Source: CAZCFB01 sp964511535
GTDB taxonomy: Bacteria > Myxococcota_A > Polyangia > GCA-2747355 > CAZCFB01
NCBI GenBank assembly: GCA_964511535.1
Contig: CAZEFW010000275.1
Coordinates: 1 to 6,042 of the forward strand
Direction: 5' to 3'
Length of the DNA stretch: 6,042 nt
In this document: positions 1-5,050 of the stretch, in pieces
Layout: every line of letters starts with the position of its first letter
Numbering within the stretch: the stretch's first letter is position 1
The notes under the pieces: model-generated
What the model was told of the DNA's origin: nothing
Database searches by the model: none
Seen by the model: only the letters and a program-made list of their open reading frames with translations
Position numbers and translations under genes: made by a program

Positions 1-79
1 GGGGGGGGGGGGGGGTTTGTTGCGTGGTTGGGGGGCGCTTGGTGTCGTGTGGTGGGGGGTGGGGGTGGGGGTGGGGGTC
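1..79. other. G-rich low-complexity contig end
   Basis: The window opens with 15 consecutive G residues, and positions 54-78 are a G6-T-G5-T-G5-T-G5-T run, which is a textbook G-quadruplex pattern. Read on the minus strand, this adds a Pro/His/Thr tail after residue 367 or so of the AI-2E permease, where members of that family normally end. No stop codon occurs in that frame. The composition differs sharply from the gene next to it, so I regard it as unreliable sequence (assembly or library artefact), although a real G4-forming tract cannot be excluded. Confidence 0.6.
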
Positions 80-1189
80 GGCGGCGGCACCCTTCATGTA
101 GAAGAGGCTCTCCCGGTAGGCGGCGAGCGTCCGGCGCAGCACCACCGCCAGGGCAGCGGCGGCGGGGACCGCTAGCAAGACGCCGACGAAGCCGAACAGG
201 TGGCCACCCAGCATCAGCGCCAGGAGCACCCCGACGGCGCCCAGCCCCACTTTCTCGCCCACCAGGAACGGGGTGATGGCCAGCCCGTCGAGGACCTGCA
301 CGGCGCCGAACACGGCGGCCACGCCGATGAGCTGCCCGGGGCCGCTGTAATCCAGCAGGCTGAGCAGCATGGCGAGGCTGAGCCCGATGACCACGCCGAC
401 GTAAGGGATGAACGCCAGCGATGCGGTGAGCAGGGCGATGACCACGGCCAGCTTCAAACCCGCGATGCTCAGGCCCACCGAATAGAGCACGGCCTGCACC
501 AGGATCACCATCAGCTGTCCCCTGATCCAGGCCGAGAGCACCTGATCCACCTCGCGCGCGGTGGTCCGGACCACGGGGACGTAGCGGCGAGGGATCAGAT
601 CCTCGGCGCCGCGCAGGATCTCCGGGAACTGGGGCAGGAAGTAGAAGGTGAACACCGGCACCAGCAGCAGCGTGCCCACCGCCGAGAACAGCGCGCCCGC
701 GCTCACAGCCACCTTGCCAGCCACGCCGCCCAGGGGCTTGAGCGCCTGGGACGCGAGCTGCTTCAGGTCCGCGCCGAGCTGATCGGCCAGGTCCTCCAGG
801 CTGCCCGGGACCGTGACGGAGAAGGTCTGCTCCACCCACGGCACCAGGGTGAGCTTGATCTTGGCCATGTAGCCTGGCACCGCCTCAGCGAAGGTGTGGA
901 TCTCGCGTACAAGCAGCGGGATCACCACCAGCACCACCCCCGCCAGCAGGACCACGGCGCCGAGGAACAGCAGCAGCGTGCCGAGCCAGCGCGGGGCGCC
1001 GACCCGGCGCTCCAGCAGGCCCACGAGCGGGTCCAGCAGGTATGACAGGATCAGCGCAGCGGCCACCGGCGTCAGCACGGGGCCGAGGCCCCGGACGGCC
1101 GCCAGCAGCAGGCCGAGGCCCAGCGCCGCGAACAGGAGGTGCCACAGCAGGTGGCTCCGGCGGGCGCGCCCCTCGGACCGCAGCGCCAT
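2..1189 (-). CDS. AI-2E family transporter (TqsA/PerM-like permease), 3' end missing
   Basis: Polytopic inner-membrane permease of the AI-2E (TqsA/PerM/YdiK) family. The name comes from E. coli TqsA, but members have varied roles, including Na+/H+ antiport and small-molecule export, so no substrate can be assigned. The reading frame gives about 367 residues that look genuine, close to the usual family length of about 350. Hydrophobic segments lie near residues 14-31, 37-55, 67-92, 162-185 and 226-355, with a soluble loop at about 95-160. Family hallmarks are WIRGQ at 221-225, IPYVG at 261-265, and DGLAITPFLVGEKVGL from 301, followed by the glycine-rich last helices and the LLAVP motif (348-352). 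The ATG overlaps the stop of the PEGA lipoprotein gene (TGATG). It has a perfect AAGGAG (1198-1203) 8 nt upstream, so the start is secure and translation is probably coupled. No stop codon is reached: the frame runs into the G-rich end, and the Pro/His tail beyond residue 367 should not be trusted. It is the last visible gene of the operon. Confidence 0.92.
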   Translation of the reverse strand, partial: MALRSEGRARRSHLLWHLLFAALGLGLLLAAVRGLGPVLTPVAAALILSYLLDPLVGLLERRVGAPRWLGTLLLFLGAVVLLAGVVLVVIPLLVREIHTFAEAVPGYMAKIKLTLVPWVEQTFSVTVPGSLEDLADQLGADLKQLASQALKPLGGVAGKVAVSAGALFSAVGTLLLVPVFTFYFLPQFPEILRGAEDLIPRRYVPVVRTTAREVDQVLSAWIRGQLMVILVQAVLYSVGLSIAGLKLAVVIALLTASLAFIPYVGVVIGLSLAMLLSLLDYSGPGQLIGVAAVFGAVQVLDGLAITPFLVGEKVGLGAVGVLLALMLGGHLFGFVGVLLAVPAAAALAVVLRRTLAAYRESLFYMKGAAADPHPHPHPPPHDTKRPPTTQQTPPPP

Positions 1190-1563
1190 CAGAACGGCTC
1201 CTTGCGCAGCTTCACGTCCAGGTCCTGCTTCAGACCGTGCACCAGCTTCACCTCGGCGAAATGGGTGAAGTAGCCCTCGCTGCGGATCTCCAGCCGGTGC
1301 AGACCGACGCCCAGCTTCAGCGGGCGCTTATCGAGCCCCTTGACGGTGCCCATGTAGCGGTCGTCCACGAAGATCTGCGCGTCGTCTGGCTGGCACTTGA
1401 TATACAGCCCAACCAGGGCGCGGGGCTTGAGCGCCTTTTTGCCTGGCGTGCCGCAGGCCCCTGCCACCGCAGCGGCCAACGCGAGGCCGGCGATCAGCCA
1501 GCGTCCGGGGCGGCGGGCTGATCTTCCGCCGCGGGCGGCGCCTGTTCCTGAACCGTTAGCCAA
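1189..1563 (-). CDS. PEGA-domain lipoprotein, TTG start
   Basis: Small (124-residue) predicted lipoprotein. The N-terminus has a basic stretch with several arginines (RRPGR, residues 17-21), a hydrophobic core LIAGLALAAAVAGA and Cys37, which fits a type II signal peptide. The lipobox AGAC is not ideal at -3, where Leu is usual. The residue after Cys is Gly, not Asp, so outer-membrane sorting is likely under the general rule. Residues about 51-120 form one PEGA domain: a beta strand, then QPDDAQIFVDDRYMG, then LGVGLHRLEIRSEGY. PEGA domains are short beta-sheet surface or adaptor modules. I chose TTG (1563-1561) because no in-frame ATG or GTG is close and it has GGAGGGAGG (1578-1570) 6 nt upstream. 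This makes it overlap the preceding gene by 70 nt. An alternative CTG just at that gene's stop would give a signal peptide without positive charges. The gene sits between a FlgT-like periplasmic protein and a permease, consistent with a role in the envelope. No more precise function can be read. Confidence 0.82.
   Translation of the reverse strand: MANGSGTGAARGGRSARRPGRWLIAGLALAAAVAGACGTPGKKALKPRALVGLYIKCQPDDAQIFVDDRYMGTVKGLDKRPLKLGVGLHRLEIRSEGYFTHFAEVKLVHGLKQDLDVKLRKEPF
1198..1203 (-). promoter_or_regulatory. Strong RBS of the AI-2E permease gene
   Basis: AAGGAG on the minus strand, 8 nt before the ATG at 1189-1187, inside the last codons (Lys-Glu) of the PEGA lipoprotein gene. Together with the 1-nt stop/start overlap, it fixes the permease start. 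Confidence 0.8.
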
Positions 1564-2642
1564 AGCTGGCCTCCCTCCACACGCATAACCTTCAGAATAA
1601 AGTTGTCCCCCAGCGCCCTGCCCTCCATGGACTTGCCAACGGAAGCGGCGGCCCGGCGCGTACGGATGGAGAAGTTGGCCGCGCCGTTCCCCGCGCCGGT
1701 GAGCCTGCACCCCCCGCGTCCGGCCCAGCGACGGCACACCTCGGCCCTCAGCCGGCGGAGCTGGCGCGCGCTGTTCACGCCAACGACCCGCACTTCGAGC
1801 CAGCCCGTGCGGCGCATGGCCAGCATGGCCCGCGCGCGGTCATGCTTCAGGAGCGCGGCGAGGCCCTTCTTGAGGCAAGGCTTCAAGGCCCGCGCCAGGG
1901 CGGCGTCGATGGTGGGAGCCGCGCCCCACGCAGCTGCCGAGGATCGGGTGACCTCGGTGGCGCCCTGCAGCAGCCTCAGGGTCAGGGTCACGCGCCGCGC
2001 GGGCCATGCGGTGCCCCGGATCTGCTTGCTCTCGGGGGTTGCCAGGGTGGCGACCAGCGCCACGCCTGCCTCGCCGGCGGCGTCGCTTTCTGCCGCCTTG
2101 CCGCTGGACAGCCGCAGATCGTGACGCGCCAGCGCCGAGATCAACGCGGCCCGGGCCGGGGCCCGTCCAGCGGCTGGGAAGCTCCGCTCGAAGCTCACCA
2201 CCAGCCGGGGCGGCTGCCCCGCCTCGCCAGCGCCGCCCTCCCCGGGCTTGATCCCGACGAGGCGGTTCAGGTCGTCCTGCAGCCGGCTGATGTCAAGCCT
2301 GGCCGCCACCTTGACCCGGAAGCGGCGCGCCGCCTGGCGCTCTTCCAGCACCCGGTAGGTCCGCACGTAGACCCCTGCCCTGGCGTGGATCTCGCTCCTG
2401 ATCTGATCGCCCAGCGCCTCGGCCTTGCCCTCGGGCAACAGGGCGACCACTGCCTGGCCGACGGCGTCGCGCCGGGCGAGCTCCAGGGCGCGGCGGCGCG
2501 CGGAGACCTGGTTCCCGCCCACCACCGGCACCTCGCCGACGCCCTCATACTCGCCGGCAGTCGGCCCGGCGCCGGCCCCGGCGGGCAGGCACGCGAGGAC
2601 CGCCACCGCCACGAAGATCCGCAGGGTCCCTGAGCTGATCAC
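1494..2642 (-). CDS. Exported FlgT-N/LPP20-like periplasmic protein
   Basis: 382-residue exported protein starting with GTG. The N-terminus (MISSGTLRIF followed by a hydrophobic run to about residue 25) is a signal peptide. Cleavage may be after the Ala/Gly stretch near residue 25, or at Cys18 (VLAC), which would make it a lipoprotein. Residues about 31-122 resemble the N-terminal domain of flagellar assembly protein T and the LPP20 family: an early Gly-x-Gly-like strand (GVGEVPVVGG), then a long helix rich in Ala/Arg (ARRRALELARRDAVGQAV), then GVYVRTYRVLEE and a strand RFRVKVAARLDI. A middle region (146-265) and a third alpha/beta region (279-366, WLEVRVVGVNSARQLRRL through LWLTVQ) follow. 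The tail (368-382) is Pro/Ala/Asp-rich. The gene follows the GltJ-like gene after 39 bp, in the same frame; the stop codon TAG at 2684-2682 leaves GTG 2642 as the only standard start. The RBS is weak, suggesting dependence on upstream translation. FlgT itself is an H-ring/T-ring protein in flagellated bacteria, but nothing here is flagellar, so I infer a structural periplasmic role and no more. Confidence 0.75.
   Translation of the reverse strand: MISSGTLRIFVAVAVLACLPAGAGAGPTAGEYEGVGEVPVVGGNQVSARRRALELARRDAVGQAVVALLPEGKAEALGDQIRSEIHARAGVYVRTYRVLEERQAARRFRVKVAARLDISRLQDDLNRLVGIKPGEGGAGEAGQPPRLVVSFERSFPAAGRAPARAALISALARHDLRLSSGKAAESDAAGEAGVALVATLATPESKQIRGTAWPARRVTLTLRLLQGATEVTRSSAAAWGAAPTIDAALARALKPCLKKGLAALLKHDRARAMLAMRRTGWLEVRVVGVNSARQLRRLRAEVCRRWAGRGGCRLTGAGNGAANFSIRTRRAAASVGKSMEGRALGDNFILKVMRVEGGQLWLTVQEQAPPAAEDQPAAPDAG
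1570..1578 (-). promoter_or_regulatory. RBS supporting the TTG start of the PEGA lipoprotein
   Basis: GGAGGGAGG on the minus strand, with 6 nt between its end and the TTG at 1563. It lies inside the 3' end of the FlgT-like gene. It is the main evidence for an overlapping start rather than one at the upstream stop codon. Confidence 0.6.
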
Positions 2643-2668
2643 TGTGATTGCGTCCGGTGTGGACCCTG

Positions 2669-2682
2669 GGGGGAGCGCCCCC
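2669..2682 (-). other. Small GC hairpin at an intercistronic junction
   Basis: Five G (2669-2673) and five C (2678-2682) enclose a 4-nt spacer, giving a short perfect stem that touches the stop codon of the GltJ-like gene. There is no T run after it on the minus strand, so it is not an intrinsic terminator. It could slow ribosomes or protect the upstream message, or be chance in GC-rich DNA. Confidence 0.25.
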
Positions 2683-4721
2683 TACCTCAGGATGAACGGG
2701 TAGGTGATGCTGAAGGGCGTGCCCTTGAACTTCGGGAACCGCGCGCCGCCAGCGGCCTTCTTGACGCATGAGCCGGTGGGGGTGCCCGCGAAGACACCCT
2801 TGACCTTGGTGTTGCTCACCCGGCCTTTTCGGCCGATGGTCACCTTCACGCTGGCCAGCCCCGGCACCTTGAAACGGTCGTAGCAGCCCTGGACCTTGCC
2901 CTTGATGCCGCGCATGCCCTTCTGGATGTCGCTGCGGCTGAGGGTCTCGGGCAGGTTGGAGTTGGAGGCGGCCGCGGGCGCAGACCTGGAGCTGGAGCTG
3001 CGGGAACGCTTGCGGCTGCTGGCCTTGCGCTTCTTGGAGTTCGACGAGATGGCGCCGTCGATGAGATCATCGAGCTCATCACGCTTGCCGGATTTCCGGC
3101 GAGATTTCTTTTTCTTGGGCGGCGCCGTGCCGAGCAGCGGGTCGGACGAGCCCCGGCTGGAGCGGGTCGACCTGGGCTTGGAACTGGACCGCGACTTGCT
3201 CGACCTGCGTGAGCTGGACGCCTTCTTCTTCGGCTTGGCCGCGACCTTGGCCGGCTCGGCCTTCTTCTCGGCGGATGCTGCTGGAGCCGAGGGCTGCGCC
3301 TTGTCCGAAGCGGGCGATGCGGGGTCCGCTGCCTTGCCGGCGGCCGGGTCTGCCGGCTTGGCCGGCTCGGCCTTCTTGGGCTTGGCGACGGCGGCGGCGG
3401 AGCCTGCCGCGGCCTTGCCCTTGGCCGCCGCCGGGGGGGTGTTGGCAGCGACGGTGGGCCCGGTGGGCTTGCGCATCATCAGGTAGACCACCAGCCCGAC
3501 CATGATCAGGAGCGTGGCGGCCATGCCGATGATCAGCGGCATGAGCCACTTGGGGCGCTCGTCTTCCACGGATGGCAGCAGCACCGGCGCCGCAGAGACC
3601 GGCGCCGCGAAGGTGCCGAGGTCGCCCAGCTCATCGCCGCTTGCGGCGGCCCCGCCGGTCGCGAGGCCAGCGTTGCCGGCCATGGCGCGGATGTCGATGA
3701 GGCCAGAGCCGTCACCACCCGTGTCCGCGGCTGGAGCGGCGAGGCCCGGCTCGGGCGAAGCCTTCTTGCCCATGGCCAGCGCCTGGAGGTTACCGAGGCT
3801 GAAGAGCACCGAGTTCTCGTTGCGCTGCCCCGTCATCTTGGCTTCATCCGGAGGTATCGACGGGTCGGAGCTGAACGCTGGCGACTCTGCGGGCGCTGCC
3901 GGATCCGCGCCGGCTGCCGCGCCGGCGTCGTTCGGGAATGAGACCTGGGCGTTGTCAGGGACACCCGCTGCGGCCGCCAGGCCACCCGGTCCCATCAGGT
4001 CGGCCACGTTCTCCTCGCCGGCGTAGGTGGCGAACAGGTCCCGCCGTCGCTGCTGGCCTGGATCCCGGAACGCCAGGGAGGCGGAGTCGCCGCCCCCGGC
4101 TGCTGGCTCCTGCGCGGGCGCCGGTTCGTTGCCGAAGTCCTGGGGCTCGGCCGCAGGCGCCGCCGCAGGGGCGGCTGCCTCGGCGCCGGACCAGGCCTCG
4201 GTCTGCTCGGCGTCCTGGGCTGCGGGCTGCTCGTCGGGCCACGCTGGCTGCTCCTCCTGGGGCTGCTGCCCCCAGCTGTCTGCCGGGGCCTGGAAGCCGC
4301 CCGCAGCCGCCGCGCCGCTCATGGCCACAGAGGAAGGAGCGACCTTGGTCGCCTGCGAGATGTCGGCGAAGTCGTCCACCGCGTCAAGCCGCAGCCAGTC
4401 GGAGAAGCCCTCCCTCCAGATGAAGGTCTCCTCGCTGATATCCCCGTTGGCGTAGCGGTCCCGCACCTCTGCCGGTGACATGGGGCCGACCTGCTCACGG
4501 TCGATGACCAGGTGCCACACGGGCGTGTCGTCGCCGAATTCATCACCGGCATCGCCGCCCGCGGCGAGGGCTGGATCGGCCGCTGGCTGATCCTCAGGCT
4601 TGTTCCCTCTGACCACGATGATGTTCTGGCACTTCTTGCAGCGGATCTTGAATACTTTACCGGCGACTTTCTCATCGGCGATGGAGTATTTGGCCCCGCA
4701 GCTATCGCAGACTATTTTCAT
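2682..4721 (-). CDS. GltJ/AgmX-like zinc ribbon-GYF-TM-AgmX/PglI tail protein
   Basis: 679-residue protein spanning the inner membrane, with the domain order of Myxococcus GltJ (AgmX). A MJ0042-type zinc ribbon (1-40) has ligands C5, C8, C28 and C31. A GYF-2 domain (about 68-118) contains VWHLV, QVGPMS and TFIWREGFSDWLRL. A long Ala/Pro/Glu-rich linker (125-390) carries three short conserved-looking motifs (223-243, 302-316, 338-347). One membrane helix spans about 392-416. A Lys/Ala/Pro linker is followed by Ser/Arg/Lys-rich blocks (502-524, 535-548, 562-580), split by an acidic amphipathic segment (549-558). The AgmX/PglI TonB-like tail (about 594-679) has C613 and C652 as a possible disulfide, and ends PFILR. 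The N-terminus should face the cytoplasm and the tail the periplasm. In M. xanthus, the GltJ zinc ribbon and GYF domain are reported to dock MglA and AglZ and so control focal adhesion assembly. That role is known only for the true ortholog, and many Myxococcota paralogs share these domains, so I leave the symbol empty. ATG 4721 follows an AAAGGA 6 nt upstream. First gene of the operon. Confidence 0.9.
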   Translation of the reverse strand: MKIVCDSCGAKYSIADEKVAGKVFKIRCKKCQNIIVVRGNKPEDQPAADPALAAGGDAGDEFGDDTPVWHLVIDREQVGPMSPAEVRDRYANGDISEETFIWREGFSDWLRLDAVDDFADISQATKVAPSSVAMSGAAAAGGFQAPADSWGQQPQEEQPAWPDEQPAAQDAEQTEAWSGAEAAAPAAAPAAEPQDFGNEPAPAQEPAAGGGDSASLAFRDPGQQRRRDLFATYAGEENVADLMGPGGLAAAAGVPDNAQVSFPNDAGAAAGADPAAPAESPAFSSDPSIPPDEAKMTGQRNENSVLFSLGNLQALAMGKKASPEPGLAAPAADTGGDGSGLIDIRAMAGNAGLATGGAAASGDELGDLGTFAAPVSAAPVLLPSVEDERPKWLMPLIIGMAATLLIMVGLVVYLMMRKPTGPTVAANTPPAAAKGKAAAGSAAAVAKPKKAEPAKPADPAAGKAADPASPASDKAQPSAPAASAEKKAEPAKVAAKPKKKASSSRRSSKSRSSSKPRSTRSSRGSSDPLLGTAPPKKKKSRRKSGKRDELDDLIDGAISSNSKKRKASSRKRSRSSSSRSAPAAASNSNLPETLSRSDIQKGMRGIKGKVQGCYDRFKVPGLASVKVTIGRKGRVSNTKVKGVFAGTPTGSCVKKAAGGARFPKFKGTPFSITYPFILR
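3246..3377. repeat. Pair of 21-bp in-frame direct repeats
   Basis: A perfect 21-bp repeat occurs at 3246-3266 and 3357-3377, 111 bp (37 codons) apart. Both copies encode KKAEPAK in the periplasmic linker of the GltJ-like protein (residues 449-455 and 486-492). Identity at the nucleotide level, including third positions, suggests recent duplication or slippage within the linker rather than only compositional bias. Confidence 0.75.
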
Positions 4722-4748
4722 CCTTGATCCTTTCCCAGCCGGGAGTCG

Positions 4749-4764
4749 GAGGGCGCTGGCCCTC
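4749..4764 (-). other. Hairpin in the 5' UTR of the operon message
   Basis: GAGGGC-CAGC-GCCCTC on the minus strand forms a perfect 6-bp stem with a 4-nt loop. It begins about 5 nt from the predicted transcription start and ends 27 nt before the ATG. No T run follows, so it is not a terminator. It probably stabilises the 5' end of the mRNA; no known riboswitch is recognised. Confidence 0.45.
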
Positions 4765-4775
4765 TCGGAGGCGCA

Positions 4776-4804
4776 ATTATAGATGGCAGTCCGGGCAATT
4801 TCAA
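4776..4804 (-). promoter_or_regulatory. Near-consensus sigma-70 promoter of the operon
   Basis: On the minus strand, TTGAAA (4804-4799, one mismatch to TTGACA) is followed by exactly 17 bp and a perfect TATAAT (4781-4776). Transcription should begin near 4769, giving a 5' UTR of about 48 nt before the ATG at 4721. AT-rich DNA immediately upstream could act as an UP element. A promoter this close to consensus is intrinsically strong, which makes the dyad across its -35 box a natural place for repression. Confidence 0.8.
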
Positions 4805-4809
4805 TTGCC
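4794..4809. promoter_or_regulatory. Perfect 16-bp dyad over the -35 box (candidate operator)
   Basis: GGCAATT-TC-AATTGCC is a perfect 7-2-7 inverted repeat that completely contains the -35 hexamer of the operon promoter (4799-4804). Binding of a dimeric regulator here would block RNA polymerase. The regulator is unknown; no regulator gene is in the window. Confidence 0.6.
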
Positions 4810-4815
4810 GATAAT

Positions 4816-4833
4816 CTAATAAAAATCTATTAG
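4816..4833. promoter_or_regulatory. Second dyad upstream of the operon promoter
   Basis: CTAATA and TATTAG, separated by 6 bp, form a perfect 6-6-6 inverted repeat within AT-rich DNA, about 12 bp beyond the -35 box on the operon side. It could be a regulator site or simply part of an UP element. Its sequence differs from the -35 dyad, so the two would not be the same operator. Confidence 0.4.
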
Positions 4834-4961
4834 TTGAAGGCGTTTTTATGTGTTGCTACCTCGGGTCGTCCTCCGGGGGAACCACTCCGGCACCTGTCAG
4901 GGACGCCACGCCAGTCCGGGCCACCACAACCGATCTGGGGCTGCGGACTACTGTTATGACA

Positions 4962-4975
4962 CCGCTCCCGAGCGG
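4962..4975. other. Inverted repeat upstream of the T9 tract
   Basis: CCGCTC-CC-GAGCGG is a perfect 14-bp palindromic element. The T9 run starts 11 bp beyond it. A plus-strand terminator is conceivable (a weaker alternative pairs 4961-4965 with 4983-4987, directly before the T run), but no plus-strand gene ends here. It may instead be a regulator site upstream of the lipoprotein promoter. Confidence 0.3.
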
Positions 4976-4986
4976 ATCCATGGCGG

Positions 4987-5017
4987 TTTTTTTTTCAATG
5001 CGGGTCCATGCTAGACT
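4987..5017 (+). promoter_or_regulatory. Extended -10 promoter with T9 tract, lipoprotein gene
   Basis: TGCTAGACT (5009-5017) contains a TGn extended -10 and a hexamer matching TATAAT at 4 of 6 positions. A run of nine T (4987-4995) lies where a -35 box with 17-bp spacing would be (4989-4994), and no TTGACA-like box is seen. The start would be near 5024, leaving about 27 nt of leader with an AAGGA (5040-5044) 6 nt before the ATG. Confidence 0.5.
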
Positions 5018-5050
5018 GTCGCCCCAAATCAAGACCTGTAAGGAAGCCAC

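Larger units (their letters stand above)
4722..5050. promoter_or_regulatory. Divergent regulatory intergenic region, no convincing gene
   Basis: The 329 bp between the two divergent start codons holds the operon promoter with its two dyads near 4776-4833, a UTR hairpin at 4749-4764, and the lipoprotein promoter near 5012. About 50 bp (4797-4850) are strongly AT-rich against the GC-rich background. The stretch 4851-4960 shows nothing I can name. Short open frames on both strands here lack the GC-rich third positions of the real genes. Confidence 0.7.

Noticed and set aside
54..78. Functional His-Pro metal-binding tail of the permease encoded by the G5-T repeat
   Set aside because: It lies beyond the normal family end, in low-complexity sequence next to G15 at the contig edge; an artefact is far more likely.
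200..1045. 281-codon plus-strand open frame over the permease gene
   Set aside because: It is antisense to a clearly homologous AI-2E permease; the product is a His/Gln/Arg-rich string with no recognisable domain, typical of the shadow of a GC-rich gene.
1842..2633. 263-codon plus-strand open frame over the FlgT-like gene
   Set aside because: Antisense shadow of a gene with a signal peptide and recognisable domains; its product is Gly/Arg/Gln-rich with no domain or RBS.
2896..3486. 196-codon plus-strand open frame over the periplasmic linker of the GltJ-like gene
   Set aside because: The Leu/Ala-rich product is merely the complement of Lys/Ser/Ala-rich codons and could mimic a membrane protein; no independent coding signal.
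4961..4995. Intrinsic terminator formed by the inverted repeat and T9 run
   Set aside because: The strong stem is 11 bp from the T run, the alternative stem next to it is weak with a long loop, and no plus-strand gene ends there. Kept only as an inverted repeat and a promoter-tract observation.
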